Below, in pieces: positions 26,684-36,700 of a DNA stretch of 64,000 nucleotides; the first letter of the stretch is position 1; each line of letters begins with the position of its first letter. The notes beneath the pieces were generated by a model, which saw only the letters and a list, made by a program, of their open reading frames with translations, was not told where the DNA came from and ran no database searches. Both the position numbers and the translations under genes were made by a program. The DNA comes from G963662905 sp963662905 (GTDB lineage Bacteria; Bacteroidota; Bacteroidia; Bacteroidales; WRLA01): positions 496,001 to 560,000 of the forward strand of contig CAXXFD010000001.1 in the NCBI GenBank assembly GCA_963662905.2, in the 5' to 3' direction.

Positions 26684-27799
26684 TCACTTAATAGACACCA
26701 TTTTATCGATTCGGTTGCCTTCCAAATCGAAATAATTTATGGGTGTGCTTGCTGTGAGGCAAGAATGTATGGGAACAACAAACAAGAGGTCACCCGGTTT
26801 AAACTGCGAAATATATTCTTCGCTGACTTTAATAATGCCATGCTCCTGGCTCAGTGATTTTATAAAGCCGATTTCCTGTTGATTTCCGGCTGAAGGCATA
26901 GGTCCGGGAGCTATCACACGACCGTAAATAATCCCATATTCGTCATCATCAAGAATGTAATCCTTTGACAGATGTACAGATCCTCCATGAACAACAATTT
27001 CCTTTCGTTTCGGGTAAACGCCAACAACCGGCAACGCCACAGAGCATGCAATTTCATCAAGCCTGCAACTGCCCAGATCATATTGTTCATAATCGTAAAA
27101 AACAAAATTACCCGGGCGGATTTCATCAACCCCTTCATAATCCTTACAAATAGAACATGATGGCGTATCACCAATAGAAATAATCCAGCTTTTTTGAAAA
27201 CCGACCGCAGCTTTCATTTTACTGATACGCTCCAGGCTCTTTTTCCTGATGGCACGGATTGCGCCCCCTTTTTCATCCACTTCATGATAGGTATGGCCAT
27301 CGTGGCTTATAAAACCCATCATTTTAAGTTTCGATGATTTCAACAATTTATCAATGAGCTTTTTTAAAGTGTTTGTGTCATCCCATGGAACGCCTGCGCG
27401 GCCATAACCGGTATCTGTTTTGATAAAGATGCCCACATTATTTTTCAATCCGTTTTCCAATGCATCAATAACAAATCCATGATCAACCAACAGATTAAGG
27501 CGGATTTTACCGGCAAGCCTGTCGATTCGATCCATCTCACGGATATTCACCGGAAAAGCCAGTGTAATATCATTCCAGCCATCGGACACGAAATACTCAG
27601 CCATTTGAAGCGATGATACCGTGATCCTGTCCACGCCAACATCCCGGAACATCCTGCCAATTGCTTTTGACTGATGCGTTTTGAAATGCGGTCGGAAAAT
27701 CAAATTGTGCCGGTCTGCCACAGACTTCATTTTCAGAATATTTTCCCTTACCTGATCAAGATCAATAATCATGGATGGACTTTTAATGGAATCGAGCAT
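26684..27799 (-). CDS. D-threonine aldolase / D-serine dehydratase-like PLP enzyme (alanine racemase N-terminal fold)
   Basis: A fold-type III PLP enzyme of 371 aa that would act on D-amino acids. The start at 27799 (MLDSIKSPSMIIDLDQV) is preferred to the ATG at 27925, because the extra 42 residues have no family character. The PLP lysine is Lys40 in RPHFKTHQS. A metal-binding HxC motif, VPIHSC (about 345-347), stands near the C-terminus as in D-serine dehydratases and D-threonine aldolases. HGGSVHLSKD lies before it. Sequence alone cannot separate the two activities. The neighbouring dipeptidase and peptidase genes fit amino-acid scavenging. Confident in the superfamily, not in the substrate. 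Confidence 0.85.
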   Translation of the reverse strand: MLDSIKSPSMIIDLDQVRENILKMKSVADRHNLIFRPHFKTHQSKAIGRMFRDVGVDRITVSSLQMAEYFVSDGWNDITLAFPVNIREMDRIDRLAGKIRLNLLVDHGFVIDALENGLKNNVGIFIKTDTGYGRAGVPWDDTNTLKKLIDKLLKSSKLKMMGFISHDGHTYHEVDEKGGAIRAIRKKSLERISKMKAAVGFQKSWIISIGDTPSCSICKDYEGVDEIRPGNFVFYDYEQYDLGSCRLDEIACSVALPVVGVYPKRKEIVVHGGSVHLSKDYILDDDEYGIIYGRVIAPGPMPSAGNQQEIGFIKSLSQEHGIIKVSEEYISQFKPGDLLFVVPIHSCLTASTPINYFDLEGNRIDKMVSIK

Positions 27800-27890
27800 T
27801 TTATTTTGGTTTAATGGTTGTACAAACATTTGGCTATCCTTTATCCTAACGCATATTTGGTGAAATGATTTTGCAAAAAGGCAGCAAATA

Positions 27891-27920
27891 AAAAAACCCG
27901 AAAACAATTCCGGGTTTTTT
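27891..27920 (-). terminator. Rho-independent terminator of the C69 dipeptidase gene
   Basis: A 10-bp perfect stem, AAAAAACCCG (27891-27900) with CGGGTTTTTT (27911-27920), 10-base loop. It starts 17 bases past the stop at 27938 and has U-runs on both strands. Confidence 0.88.
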
Positions 27921-27937
27921 CTCAAATAAGGATATTT

Positions 27938-29536
27938 TTAAAATTTCTCATCGTATTTTGTCCAAAGCTTATCGCCGAGATCCCAGGCATCTTTTACAAC
28001 CTTATTTCCCCATTTATTGGTATAGTCTGTGAGGAAATCCACTGCTTTTTGCGGAGACTCTTTCAGGAGCCTTTCCGCTTTTTTATCGGTTGCATTTACA
28101 TTTTCAAAAAGCTCTTTTTGCATGGGATTCCAAACGGCATCCACATCATGACGCATATCGCCCCAACGCTGTGCTGTAAGCGTTCCCAGGCGGTTAAACG
28201 CCCACCATGCCGATTCGCGCGTGTACCCATTTGGACGTCCGGGTGTTTCATAAGATTTGGGCAAATGTGTTACCGAACAATAAACCGGGATATAAATAGA
28301 AGTAGCAATATTGTCCTGTGCCAGCCAAACAATTCCACCAATTTCATCCGGCAGCCAGTCGCGGCACTGGATAATGGTTCCGTACATGGTGTACCAACGT
28401 GCAATTGTGCGCTCGCCACGCCAGCCCCAGCCGCCATTGATGCGAAGCATTTTGTTCATATCATAGGGCATATGCGGATTGGCCAGCGGGCTGATGACCT
28501 GCTTCCCGTCCTCATCCGCAACCGTAAGGTCTTTCACCATATCAAAAGGTGTATCCTCGTAATAATCCTTAAAAACGCGCACCATATCTTCCATAGTCAC
28601 TTTTATATCGGGCTTTACGCTGAAAGGATAATTTTCTGCATTGGGATATAGCTTTAAGGAGGGCGCCAGCAGATCAAACACACGCCATTCGCGCCGACGG
28701 GCAGCCATGGACGTGCGGCTTTTGGGTGCATAAGCATAGCAAAAACGGAATGCTTCCTCATCGGGATTCCACCAGCCATTTTCTTTGGCCACATCAAAAA
28801 TATTATCACTCGCCATAAAATAATCTTTGTTCTTCAGGTCTATTTCTTTGATGGTGCTCGCATTGGCATTAACAGAAATATGATCGTCCGGAACGCGTTG
28901 TGCCACCCATATTGACCCGGTTTTTGCTTTGCCGGGGCCAACAATTTCAAAATGCCACACTTCTTTTTTATCGGCAATGGTCAGGCATTCTCCTGCATCA
29001 TTCCAACCATATTTTTTGGTCAATTCCCCGGCCATTTCAATGGCTTCACGGGCCGTTTCACAACGTTCGAGCATTAGAAGGCATAAACGCTGGCAATCGA
29101 TCAAACCCGAGTCAGATTGCAGTTCCGGCCTTCCGCCAAAAGTCGATTCACCTATAGCGAGCTGCTTTTCGTTCATGCAGGGATAAGCGGTGTTGATATA
29201 CTGAAAAGTATGTTTTACCTGTGGGATGCTGCCAATAGGTTTATGGGCATAGGTGGGCATTGCAAAACTATCGCAAGCAACCCTTTTGTACATTTCCACA
29301 ACGGATCCTTTTTTATGGTCGGCGGCAGGCACAACATCCATCCATGAACGTGTGCGGTGGCTATCATCTGTATGGGAAGTCATCACCGAACCATCATAAC
29401 TGGCCAACTTTCCCACCGTGACGGAAGTACAACCTTCTGGAAAACCATCAGCCCAATCGGACTGATCGACTTGCGCCTGAAGCAATACAAAAGGCACAAA
29501 AAGCGTGATTATCAGGCTAAAAAATCTTTGAATCAT
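27938..29536 (-). CDS. C69-family dipeptidase (exported)
   Basis: A 532-aa Ntn-hydrolase of peptidase family C69, which cleaves dipeptides. A signal peptide-like stretch (to about residue 22) precedes the nucleophile Cys36 in GFPEGCTSV. The Cys would become the new N-terminus after maturation. The conserved SVMTSHTDDSH, AIGESTFGG and WNDAGECLTIAD segments are all present. The leader implies action in the periplasm or on the surface. A convincing Bacteroidota promoter lies upstream and a terminator follows, so this is a single-gene unit. It is divergent from the PurF-like gene. Confidence 0.9.
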   Translation of the reverse strand: MIQRFFSLIITLFVPFVLLQAQVDQSDWADGFPEGCTSVTVGKLASYDGSVMTSHTDDSHRTRSWMDVVPAADHKKGSVVEMYKRVACDSFAMPTYAHKPIGSIPQVKHTFQYINTAYPCMNEKQLAIGESTFGGRPELQSDSGLIDCQRLCLLMLERCETAREAIEMAGELTKKYGWNDAGECLTIADKKEVWHFEIVGPGKAKTGSIWVAQRVPDDHISVNANASTIKEIDLKNKDYFMASDNIFDVAKENGWWNPDEEAFRFCYAYAPKSRTSMAARRREWRVFDLLAPSLKLYPNAENYPFSVKPDIKVTMEDMVRVFKDYYEDTPFDMVKDLTVADEDGKQVISPLANPHMPYDMNKMLRINGGWGWRGERTIARWYTMYGTIIQCRDWLPDEIGGIVWLAQDNIATSIYIPVYCSVTHLPKSYETPGRPNGYTRESAWWAFNRLGTLTAQRWGDMRHDVDAVWNPMQKELFENVNATDKKAERLLKESPQKAVDFLTDYTNKWGNKVVKDAWDLGDKLWTKYDEKF

Positions 29537-29570
29537 TGGATTTTGGTATTTATGTAATTATGAGATGGAA

Positions 29571-29600
29571 CAAATTTAAGGATTGCTATGAAACAGGCAA
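29571..29600 (-). promoter_or_regulatory. Bacteroidota-type promoter of the C69 dipeptidase gene
   Basis: On the minus strand, TAAATTTG (29571-29578) matches TAnnTTTG and a TTG (29598-29600) lies exactly 19 bases upstream. The start codon is at 29536. Confidence 0.6.
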
Positions 29601-29643
29601 GCAGAACATAAAGCAAGGAGCCTCCTCTTTCCATGAAAAGCAT

Positions 29644-29651
29644 TATTTTTG
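29644..29651 (+). promoter_or_regulatory. Putative -7 element of the PurF-like gene
   Basis: TATTTTTG about 20 bases before the ATG at 29671. No TTG at the expected distance. A transcript start here would support the downstream ATG rather than the one at 29536. Confidence 0.4.
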
Positions 29652-29670
29652 CGCCTTAATACAGAATCCT

Positions 29671-31572
29671 ATGAGCGACATCCTTCAGCATGAGTGTGGA
29701 ATAGCAATGATCCGTTTGTTAAAACCCATTGAACATTACATTGCAAGATACGGAAGTGCATTTTATGGCCTGAACAAACTGCATTTGCTAATGGAAAAGC
29801 AGCATAACCGTGGCCAGGATGGTGCGGGCATTGCAAACATAAAGCTGGACATGCCTCCCGGCGAGCAATATATGCACAGGATTCGTTCCAATGCAGCCAG
29901 TCCCATAAAAGATGTTTTTGAGCGCGCATATGCTCCGCTTGCCAAAATAAAAGAAAAAAATTCTGGTCTGCTGCGCGATGTGCAATGGTTGAAAAGCAAT
30001 GTGGACTTTTCGGGAGAATTGTTTCTCGGCCACTTGCGCTATGGTACTTTTGGCGGGAACAATATCGGCTATCTGCATCCGGTAGTGCGCGAAAACAATT
30101 GGATCACCAGAAACCTCGTACTTGCAGGCAATTTCAATATGACCAATGTGGATGAGCTTTTTGAGAAGCTGGTCAATCTGGGGCAATATCCTATTGAAAC
30201 TTCAGATACGGTGACCATTCTGGAAAAAATCGGCCACTGGCTTGATGAAGAGAACGAACGTCTGTACAAAAAATACCGTGATGAAGGCTTAAACAAACGT
30301 GCCATTACGGATAAAATCATTGCCCATATCGATATTCCGCAAATCCTCAAAGAATCGGCTCAATATTGGGATGGCGGATATGTGATTGGGGGAATGCTGG
30401 GGCATGGTGATGCATTTGTGATGCGCGATGAAATAGGAATACGTCCGGCATTTTATTATGCTGATGATGAAATTGTTGTGGCAGCATCCGAACGTCCGGT
30501 AATACAAACAGCCTTTGACCTGAAAGCCGACCAGATTAAAGAACTGGCTCCGGGACATGCCCTCATTATCAAGAAGAACGGCAATATTTCCTTACAACAA
30601 TTCAAAGAAGCAAAAACCAAACGTTCCTGCTCTTTTGAAAGGATTTATTTCTCCCGGGGAACTGATCGGGATATTTATACCGAACGAAAGGAATTGGGAC
30701 ATTTGCTCAGCCCGGCGGTTCTTAAAGCGATAAATTACGATTTAGATAATACTGTGTTTTCGTATATACCGAATACGGCAGCAGTTGCCTATTACGGAAT
30801 GACCGAAGCCCTGGAGGAATACAATAATACAATAAAACGGGATAAAATAAAACAACTGGGTACAGATGCCAGCCCTGAAGCCATTGATGAAATATTATCG
30901 AAAAGGATACGGGCTGAAAAAGTAGCAGTTAAGGACATCAAGTTACGTACATTTATCACTGAAGATAACAAACGTGACGATCTTGTTGCCCACGTTTACG
31001 ACATTACGTACGGCAGTCTGAAAGCCGGAATTGATCAGCTTGTTGTTCTCGACGACAGTATCGTTCGCGGAACCACGCTGAAGCAAAGCATTATCCGCAT
31101 ACTGGACCGCTTGCAGCCCAAAAAGATTGTTGTTGCTTCATCAGCGCCACAGATCCGTTATCCGGATTGCTATGGAATTGATATGGCGAAAATAGGTGAT
31201 TTCATTGCTTTCAGGGCTGCGATCAGCCTGTTGAAAGAAACCAATCAGCAAAGCGTTATCAACGAAGTGTACCGTAAATGCAAAGCTCAGGAACATTTGC
31301 CCAAGGAGGAGATGGTCAATTATGTGAAAGGGATTTACAAGCCTTTGACTGCTGATCAAATCTCAAAGAAAATTTCGGAGCTTGTCACCTCACCCGAAGT
31401 AAAGGCAGAGGTAGAAGTAGTATTTCAAAGTATTGAAAACCTGCACGAAGCATTGCCCGAACATAAAGGCGACTGGTATTTTACCGGTGATTATCCTACT
31501 CCGGGGGGCAACAAAGTAGTGAATAAGGCTTTCATAAACTACATTGAGGGCAAAAACATCAGGGCGTACTAG
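29671..31572 (+). CDS. Long PurF-like amidophosphoribosyltransferase
   Basis: A 633-aa member of the amidophosphoribosyltransferase family (glutamine + PRPP to phosphoribosylamine, first step of purine synthesis). The start at 29671 (MSDILQHECG) puts the nucleophile Cys at residue 9, after a short propeptide-like lead; the frame is open back to 29536 but that part is non-conserved. Ntn glutaminase domain: HNRGQDGAG and HLRYGTFG. Phosphoribosyltransferase domain: RTFI motif and the PRPP loop VVLDDSIVRGTT (near 450). It is longer than usual PurF (about 470-500 aa), with extra segments including a charged stretch before RTFI. No cysteine cluster for an Fe-S centre is apparent. It may be a second Bacteroidota paralogue rather than the main PurF. 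Confidence 0.85.
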   Translation: MSDILQHECGIAMIRLLKPIEHYIARYGSAFYGLNKLHLLMEKQHNRGQDGAGIANIKLDMPPGEQYMHRIRSNAASPIKDVFERAYAPLAKIKEKNSGLLRDVQWLKSNVDFSGELFLGHLRYGTFGGNNIGYLHPVVRENNWITRNLVLAGNFNMTNVDELFEKLVNLGQYPIETSDTVTILEKIGHWLDEENERLYKKYRDEGLNKRAITDKIIAHIDIPQILKESAQYWDGGYVIGGMLGHGDAFVMRDEIGIRPAFYYADDEIVVAASERPVIQTAFDLKADQIKELAPGHALIIKKNGNISLQQFKEAKTKRSCSFERIYFSRGTDRDIYTERKELGHLLSPAVLKAINYDLDNTVFSYIPNTAAVAYYGMTEALEEYNNTIKRDKIKQLGTDASPEAIDEILSKRIRAEKVAVKDIKLRTFITEDNKRDDLVAHVYDITYGSLKAGIDQLVVLDDSIVRGTTLKQSIIRILDRLQPKKIVVASSAPQIRYPDCYGIDMAKIGDFIAFRAAISLLKETNQQSVINEVYRKCKAQEHLPKEEMVNYVKGIYKPLTADQISKKISELVTSPEVKAEVEVVFQSIENLHEALPEHKGDWYFTGDYPTPGGNKVVNKAFINYIEGKNIRAY

Positions 31573-31582
31573 CCTGAATGAA

Positions 31583-31623
31583 TCAAAAGAGGCCGGAATT
31601 GCAATAATTCCGGCCTCTTTTTT
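31583..31623. terminator. Bidirectional terminator between PurF-like and HIT genes
   Basis: A 15-bp perfect stem (31586-31600 with 31606-31620), loop GCAAT, A-rich on the left and T-run on the right. The convergent genes end at 31572 (+) and 31639 (-), so it can serve both. Confidence 0.92.
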
Positions 31624-31638
31624 AAACTGGAATAAAAT

Positions 31639-32037
31639 CTATAATTCTATAGCTTCAGAAACAGTTCGGGCAATTTCCGCGAATTCCTCCGCACTAAATT
31701 TTAATTTTGGCTTTTTAAAATCGATATCAAAAACAGTATTAATTGGTACGAGGTGTACATGCGCATGAGGCACCTCCAGGCCAAGTACTGCGATACCGAT
31801 ACGTTGGCAGGGAATTACTTTTTCCATCCCTTTGGCTACTTTTTTTGCAAAAACATGCAAACCTGCAAGGAGCTCATCATCAAGATCATAGATATAATCT
31901 ATTTCTTTTTTAGGTATTACAAGAGTGTGCCCTTTGGCGATGGGATTGATATCGAGAAAAGCGAAGTAATTTTCGTCTTCCGCAATTTTATAAGAAGGAA
32001 TTTCGCCTTGTACAATTTTACTAAAAATACCTGCCAT
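31639..32037 (-). CDS. HIT-family nucleotide hydrolase
   Basis: A 132-aa histidine-triad protein (Hint/HinT type), expected to hydrolyse nucleoside phosphoramidates or similar phosphoanhydrides in the cytoplasm. The triad HAHVHLVP is near residues 90-97 and the N-terminus, FSKIVQGEIPSYKI, is typical. I choose the ATG at 32037 (MAGIFSKIV); another is at 32046. It lies 17 bases downstream of greA on the same strand, a pairing common in Bacteroidota, so the two are probably one operon. Confidence 0.93.
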   Translation of the reverse strand: MAGIFSKIVQGEIPSYKIAEDENYFAFLDINPIAKGHTLVIPKKEIDYIYDLDDELLAGLHVFAKKVAKGMEKVIPCQRIGIAVLGLEVPHAHVHLVPINTVFDIDFKKPKLKFSAEEFAEIARTVSEAIEL

Positions 32038-32054
32038 GATACGCAATTTATAAT

Positions 32055-32528
32055 TTAACGTGATATTTCAATAACTTCGAAAGGAATAACGCCTGCCGGC
32101 ACTTGAATGTCGGCTTTATCACCAACTTTTTTACCCAGCAATCCTTTAGCAATTGGGCTGGAAACACTCAACTTCCCGGCCTTTAGGTTGGCTTCATTTT
32201 CGGGAACTATGGTATAAGTCATTGTTGCCCCGTTTTTGAGGTTTTTGATTTTAACAATCGACATCAAGAGGACTTTAGAAGTATCTATTTTTGACTCATC
32301 CAGCAGCCTGGCATTACGCAAAAGCTCCTGCATCTTGGATATTTTAAGTTCAAGCAATCCTTGAGCTTCTTTTGCAGCGTCATATTCAGCGTTTTCAGAT
32401 AAATCCCCTTTGTCGCGTGCATCGGCAATTTGCTGGCTGATTTTAGGGCGTTCAACACTTATAAGATGATTAATTTCATTTTTCAGTTTGTTGATTCCTT
32501 CCTGTGTATAATAAACTATATCAGACAT
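32055..32528 (-). CDS. greA: Transcription elongation factor GreA
   Basis: 157 aa, the normal GreA length. The N-terminal coiled coil contains ARDKGDLSENAEYDAAKE, whose acidic tip stimulates transcript cleavage by stalled RNA polymerase. The C-terminal FKBP-like domain has SPIAKGLLGKKVGD. It is first in a two-gene unit with the HIT gene. Confidence 0.97.
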   Translation of the reverse strand: MSDIVYYTQEGINKLKNEINHLISVERPKISQQIADARDKGDLSENAEYDAAKEAQGLLELKISKMQELLRNARLLDESKIDTSKVLLMSIVKIKNLKNGATMTYTIVPENEANLKAGKLSVSSPIAKGLLGKKVGDKADIQVPAGVIPFEVIEISR

Positions 32529-32564
32529 AAGGCTATCAATTTATTTAATTTAAAAATAGAAAAT

Positions 32565-32592
32565 ACGAAAAGAAGACCCAAATTATTGGGCC
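32565..32592 (-). terminator. Hairpin downstream of the PorV/PorQ-family gene
   Basis: GACCCAA and TTGGGCC pair with one wobble (32575-32592), followed on the minus strand by a pyrimidine-rich TCTTCTTTTC. It separates the TonB receptor/PorV unit from greA. Confidence 0.5.
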
Positions 32593-32634
32593 TCCTTTAT
32601 AAATATAAGATTTTATTTTTTGGAGGGCTAAACC

Positions 32635-33708
32635 CTAGAGGGATATACTGGCTCCAAAAGTATGACTTCCGTCGAAATAATCAGTAGCACGATAAGAATA
32701 GTCAATAGAAAGCATTTGGCCTTTTTCCTTGTTCAAAGGAAGCTGAACCGATACACCTCCGCTGAAACCTTTATTAACATTGTAACGTTCGCCGCTGTCC
32801 ATGCTTTCGGTAATTCCGTCTTCGTAGGCATAACCGCCACGAATCATCACGTAATCACGGAAGGAAAACTCGATACCACCGATAAACTGATCATTGGTAA
32901 ATGAATTGGAAACAAATGCACCAGCAAGAGTTAGGCGGCTACGCTCAAAGTTGAAGTCGTAGGCGGCTCCCAGCTGCATGGTTGTAGGCAGTTCGAATTC
33001 GGCAGAGCGTTGATTCACAGCAAACTGTGTTTCTTGTCCGGGAAGTTGTGTTTTAATAGTGAGGCCATCACCGGAAAACTGCATGCGTGGGCCCACATTT
33101 TTCAGGGTAATACCAAATTTGATATTTTCATCTTCTCCTGTGATATACTGGATACCGGCATCAATAGCCACACCGCCTGCAGAAACATCGGAAATGCTTT
33201 CACTGACAATCCTCATGGTCATACCACCATAAATACTGTTGGAGAAGGCTTTCGCATAAGAAACTGCAACATTCATAAGGCTGGGAGAAATGGTTCCGAT
33301 ACCACCTTCTGGAAGATCAACGGTACGTACCAGGATTTCTCCAATACTCATATTGGTAACACTTAAACTAAGAACGCTGGATTCCCCTACTCTTTGAGAG
33401 AAACCAAATGCCATGATATTCACATCAGAACCTTTCAGCCAATTGGTATTGGAAAATATTACCTGTGTGCCTTCGGTAAAAGCTGTACCGGCAACGTTAA
33501 CAAACATACCCTCAAGGCCTTTAACGGATGCGATATTTACACCTCCCCATCCGGAGGAGCGTGCCCATGGGTTGATGAGCAACTCTGAGGCTCCAGCCTG
33601 ACCGGAGCGGTCTTTGTTACCAGCAATTAAATCTGTCCACGGTATGACCACTAAGCCTGTTAGAAAGATGGCTATGATGTATTTATAAATATTGTTCATA
33701 CTCATCAT
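32635..33708 (-). CDS. PorV/PorQ-family outer-membrane beta-barrel protein
   Basis: A 357-aa barrel of the PorV/PorQ family (FadL-like). In known T9SS, PorV shuttles secreted cargo from the translocon to the attachment complex. The signal peptide ends near DLIAG. The mature start, AGASELLINPWARSSGWGGVNIA, has the family's typical opening with the AR-SSG-GG element. Alternating beta strands run to the C-terminus, which ends in ASISL. The start is one of three close ATGs (33708, 33705, 33699). It is the last gene of the trio with the 1402-aa protein (38 bases upstream) and the TonB receptor. It is therefore probably a dedicated partner of that protein rather than the general PorV; this is inference. 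Confidence 0.85.
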   Translation of the reverse strand: MMSMNNIYKYIIAIFLTGLVVIPWTDLIAGNKDRSGQAGASELLINPWARSSGWGGVNIASVKGLEGMFVNVAGTAFTEGTQVIFSNTNWLKGSDVNIMAFGFSQRVGESSVLSLSVTNMSIGEILVRTVDLPEGGIGTISPSLMNVAVSYAKAFSNSIYGGMTMRIVSESISDVSAGGVAIDAGIQYITGEDENIKFGITLKNVGPRMQFSGDGLTIKTQLPGQETQFAVNQRSAEFELPTTMQLGAAYDFNFERSRLTLAGAFVSNSFTNDQFIGGIEFSFRDYVMIRGGYAYEDGITESMDSGERYNVNKGFSGGVSVQLPLNKEKGQMLSIDYSYRATDYFDGSHTFGASISL

Positions 33709-33746
33709 TTTTATATTTTAAACTATACTTTATAATCTGCATTAAT

Positions 33747-36700
33747 TTAGAATGTATTGAGGTCAACAGGTCGCATGGTACCAAACCATTTCACAATCCG
33801 TTCATCATTATCTGTAGCCACATGGATTAGATATGCTCCACCCGATATAGGAATTCCGGCAAAGTTCTTCAAATCCCAGTCAATATAATTTACAGGTTCA
33901 TCCTTGGTATATTGCCTGATAAGTGTACCATTCATAGCAAAGATACTCACTGTACATTTTTCCGGAAGATTGATGATTTTTACCCTGTTGTCCAATGGGT
34001 TGTTTTCGTAGGAACTATAGCCATAATATGGATTAGGAACGACTCCGATCATATCCAGATCTTCTTGTTTCTTAATCTCAGTATATGTAGGCTCAAGCCC
34101 TTTTGTTGAGAATTGGTACATTGGGTTGTTGTCGTTCACATTATCGGTAAGTTTCGCTATTGAATCAAGCTCAACAGAGTAATATTTGCGATAAGGTTTC
34201 ATAACCCTCATACTAATTTTTGCTTCCTGGCTCAACCATTTATCTTCAGCACCGAAAGCAGGAACCGGCATACCTACCCACATGGCAGAACCGTAAACCA
34301 TCCGTTTGTTAATCAAACCGGTAATAGGATCCACATCAAGGCCACGCATCAGGGTAGCACCTGCATCATAGGCACTTGAAGCAAATTCGTAGATATTACC
34401 CTGCTGGTTGGTAACTTGCTTTTCACGATGTCCCATAATATACACATAGTGCATACCTCCAAACACTGCAGGGTTTTGTGGTGTAGCCCAGTTATTTGTA
34501 GGATTAAACTGCATATCCCTTCCATTGTTTTCTGCAAGATAGGAGTTCTCACCATACATGATATTGAGGCGCTCACCTGTTTCCAGGTTGATAACATAAC
34601 CGGGGAACCAGCCCATACCGTGATCAGAAATATAATTAGCATCATTTGGATTTGTGGAAGGACCACTGCCTTCTTCAGCAAAGTTTCCGTCTTTATCAAT
34701 TGAGGGGCTCTTACGTAAATCGAAGCGTTCTGCTCCACCTTGAGCCAGCTCAGGATAATAACACATTTCAATAACAGGACAACGTGTCCAAAGGCTCTTA
34801 TCCGGTGTAAAGACAACATCGATACTACTGGTGAAACGCAGCTGGGCAACAATTTTAGAAAGTGTTTTCCATGCAGGGCCGTAATCACTTTGTTCACTAT
34901 GGGCAACCATACCATAAGGAGCCCAGGTACCATTGATTACTTTTTCGTAATATTCTCCGGCATCCCAAGGATCAGCAGGATCAGGACTCATGTTCCAGTC
35001 ATTGAAAGCAACATTTTGATCATCTTTATAGGTACCGGAACGAATCCAGTTGAATTGGCTACCCGGTGTTGGGATATCACTGATACCACTGAGCCATTGA
35101 TTGCTGCTATCAGGATAACTTATTTGGGATCCAAGTAAACCGTTATTATCCGCTAAAGAATCTCCAGGTTCAGCAACCTGTTCCCAATTAATACTAATAC
35201 CCAAATCAGATATTACCTGCTCGTAACGTAGGTTGATGGTAGTATCGGAATGAATTGGCTCCATAGTGCCCGAAACGTTTGACAATTCCCACGTAGCGAC
35301 AGAAATATTATCTCTGGAATCTGTTGAATAAACAGAGTCAATACGCAAGATGAAATCATCAGATTTAACCTTTAAAGGATCAATAACCTTGATATTAACA
35401 GGGCCGAATCCTTTTTGGTATTTAGCTTTGTAGGCAATTGGATAATCAGCAGAACCATAAGTATTATCGATAGTATCTGCAGGCTTTTTGCTCAGTATTT
35501 CCTGAACTGTTGCGGGATCAAATTCAAGATACAATCCACCATTGCCCTGACCTTGGATACGTGTTATTGCAGGGGCGTCACCATAATCTGATGATTGTAC
35601 CAGTCCATCAACCGGTGGATGAGGAATTCCGGTATAGCGCTTAATATTACGACGGCCGGCAAGATAAGGCTTTTTCTGTCCGTCAAGCTGGTCAGCGTTA
35701 AACTGGCTATATTGTTTGTAATTGTTATAGGCATAAGCAATAGCCATATAGTAATACTGCTTAAAGTTTACCAGGTCATTGTTTCCACCTTCAGCAAAGG
35801 CATCTTCGGTAATTTCGAATGTATGTGATATTCCATTATCGCCACCAGACACCTCGAGCACCGGCACATTAGCATTTAAAGCGGAGCTGTAATCATAATT
35901 TACAATCTGAGAAATACCATTTTTCTTATCGAATTGTGCGACTAAACGAGCCTGGTCGGGATCACTAAGACTTTCTACACCGACAGAAGCATCGGCGAGT
36001 TGGAAAATCTGATATCCTTCAAAACGGTAAATTGAATCCCATCTTGCATTTCCTTGAAGTGAATCAGGAGATTGAATATTTGGGTCATACTCAGCATATG
36101 ATTCATTATAGTTGTTTGAATTCATTCTGTTCGATAAAGTAACAATCAAACGGTTCCCTAGTTCTGCAATAGAAAGATCCGGGGCGTCAGGGCCATCAAG
36201 TACTTTGAAACAGTTATCAAAGAGGCTCTGACATTTATCATCCACCTGACGCAGAAGTTCGACAGAAGCCCAGGGGCCACCACTGATTGCCCTTGCCCAG
36301 GGAATACCAACAGTAATATAGTTTGTGGCACCCGGTTCAAGAGTAAAAGGTCCTGCCGATTGCATGAAACGACGGTCACTTGGGTTGTTACCAGCGGTTT
36401 CTTCTGTCCAGTAAAGGCCATTTTGGTTAAAACCGCCATTCGGTGGTTGGCCACCTGTTCCCCAGTTCAATGGATCAGAATCGCCCGGGAACATGAAATC
36501 ACAATCAGGACCAACAGCACCGGCTGATTCGTGGGCGTTACCACCATATTTCATTTTGGTGCCATCTTTCCAAATACCACGTAGATAATTGTAATACTCA
36601 GGAGCAATATCGGGGTCGGTCATATAATCAGCACCACCGTTGTTGTGATAAACAAAACGACGCATACCAAAACGCTCATCATCCTTAATACCATTACCAA

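Noticed and set aside
28049..28651. 200-aa plus-strand ORF inside the C69 dipeptidase gene
   Set aside because: Shadow of the real minus-strand gene, which has full family motifs. Composition is not protein-like.
29536..29670. N-terminal extension of the PurF-like protein to 29536
   Set aside because: It would move the nucleophile Cys from residue 9 to 54, and the -7-like box at 29644 lies inside the extension.
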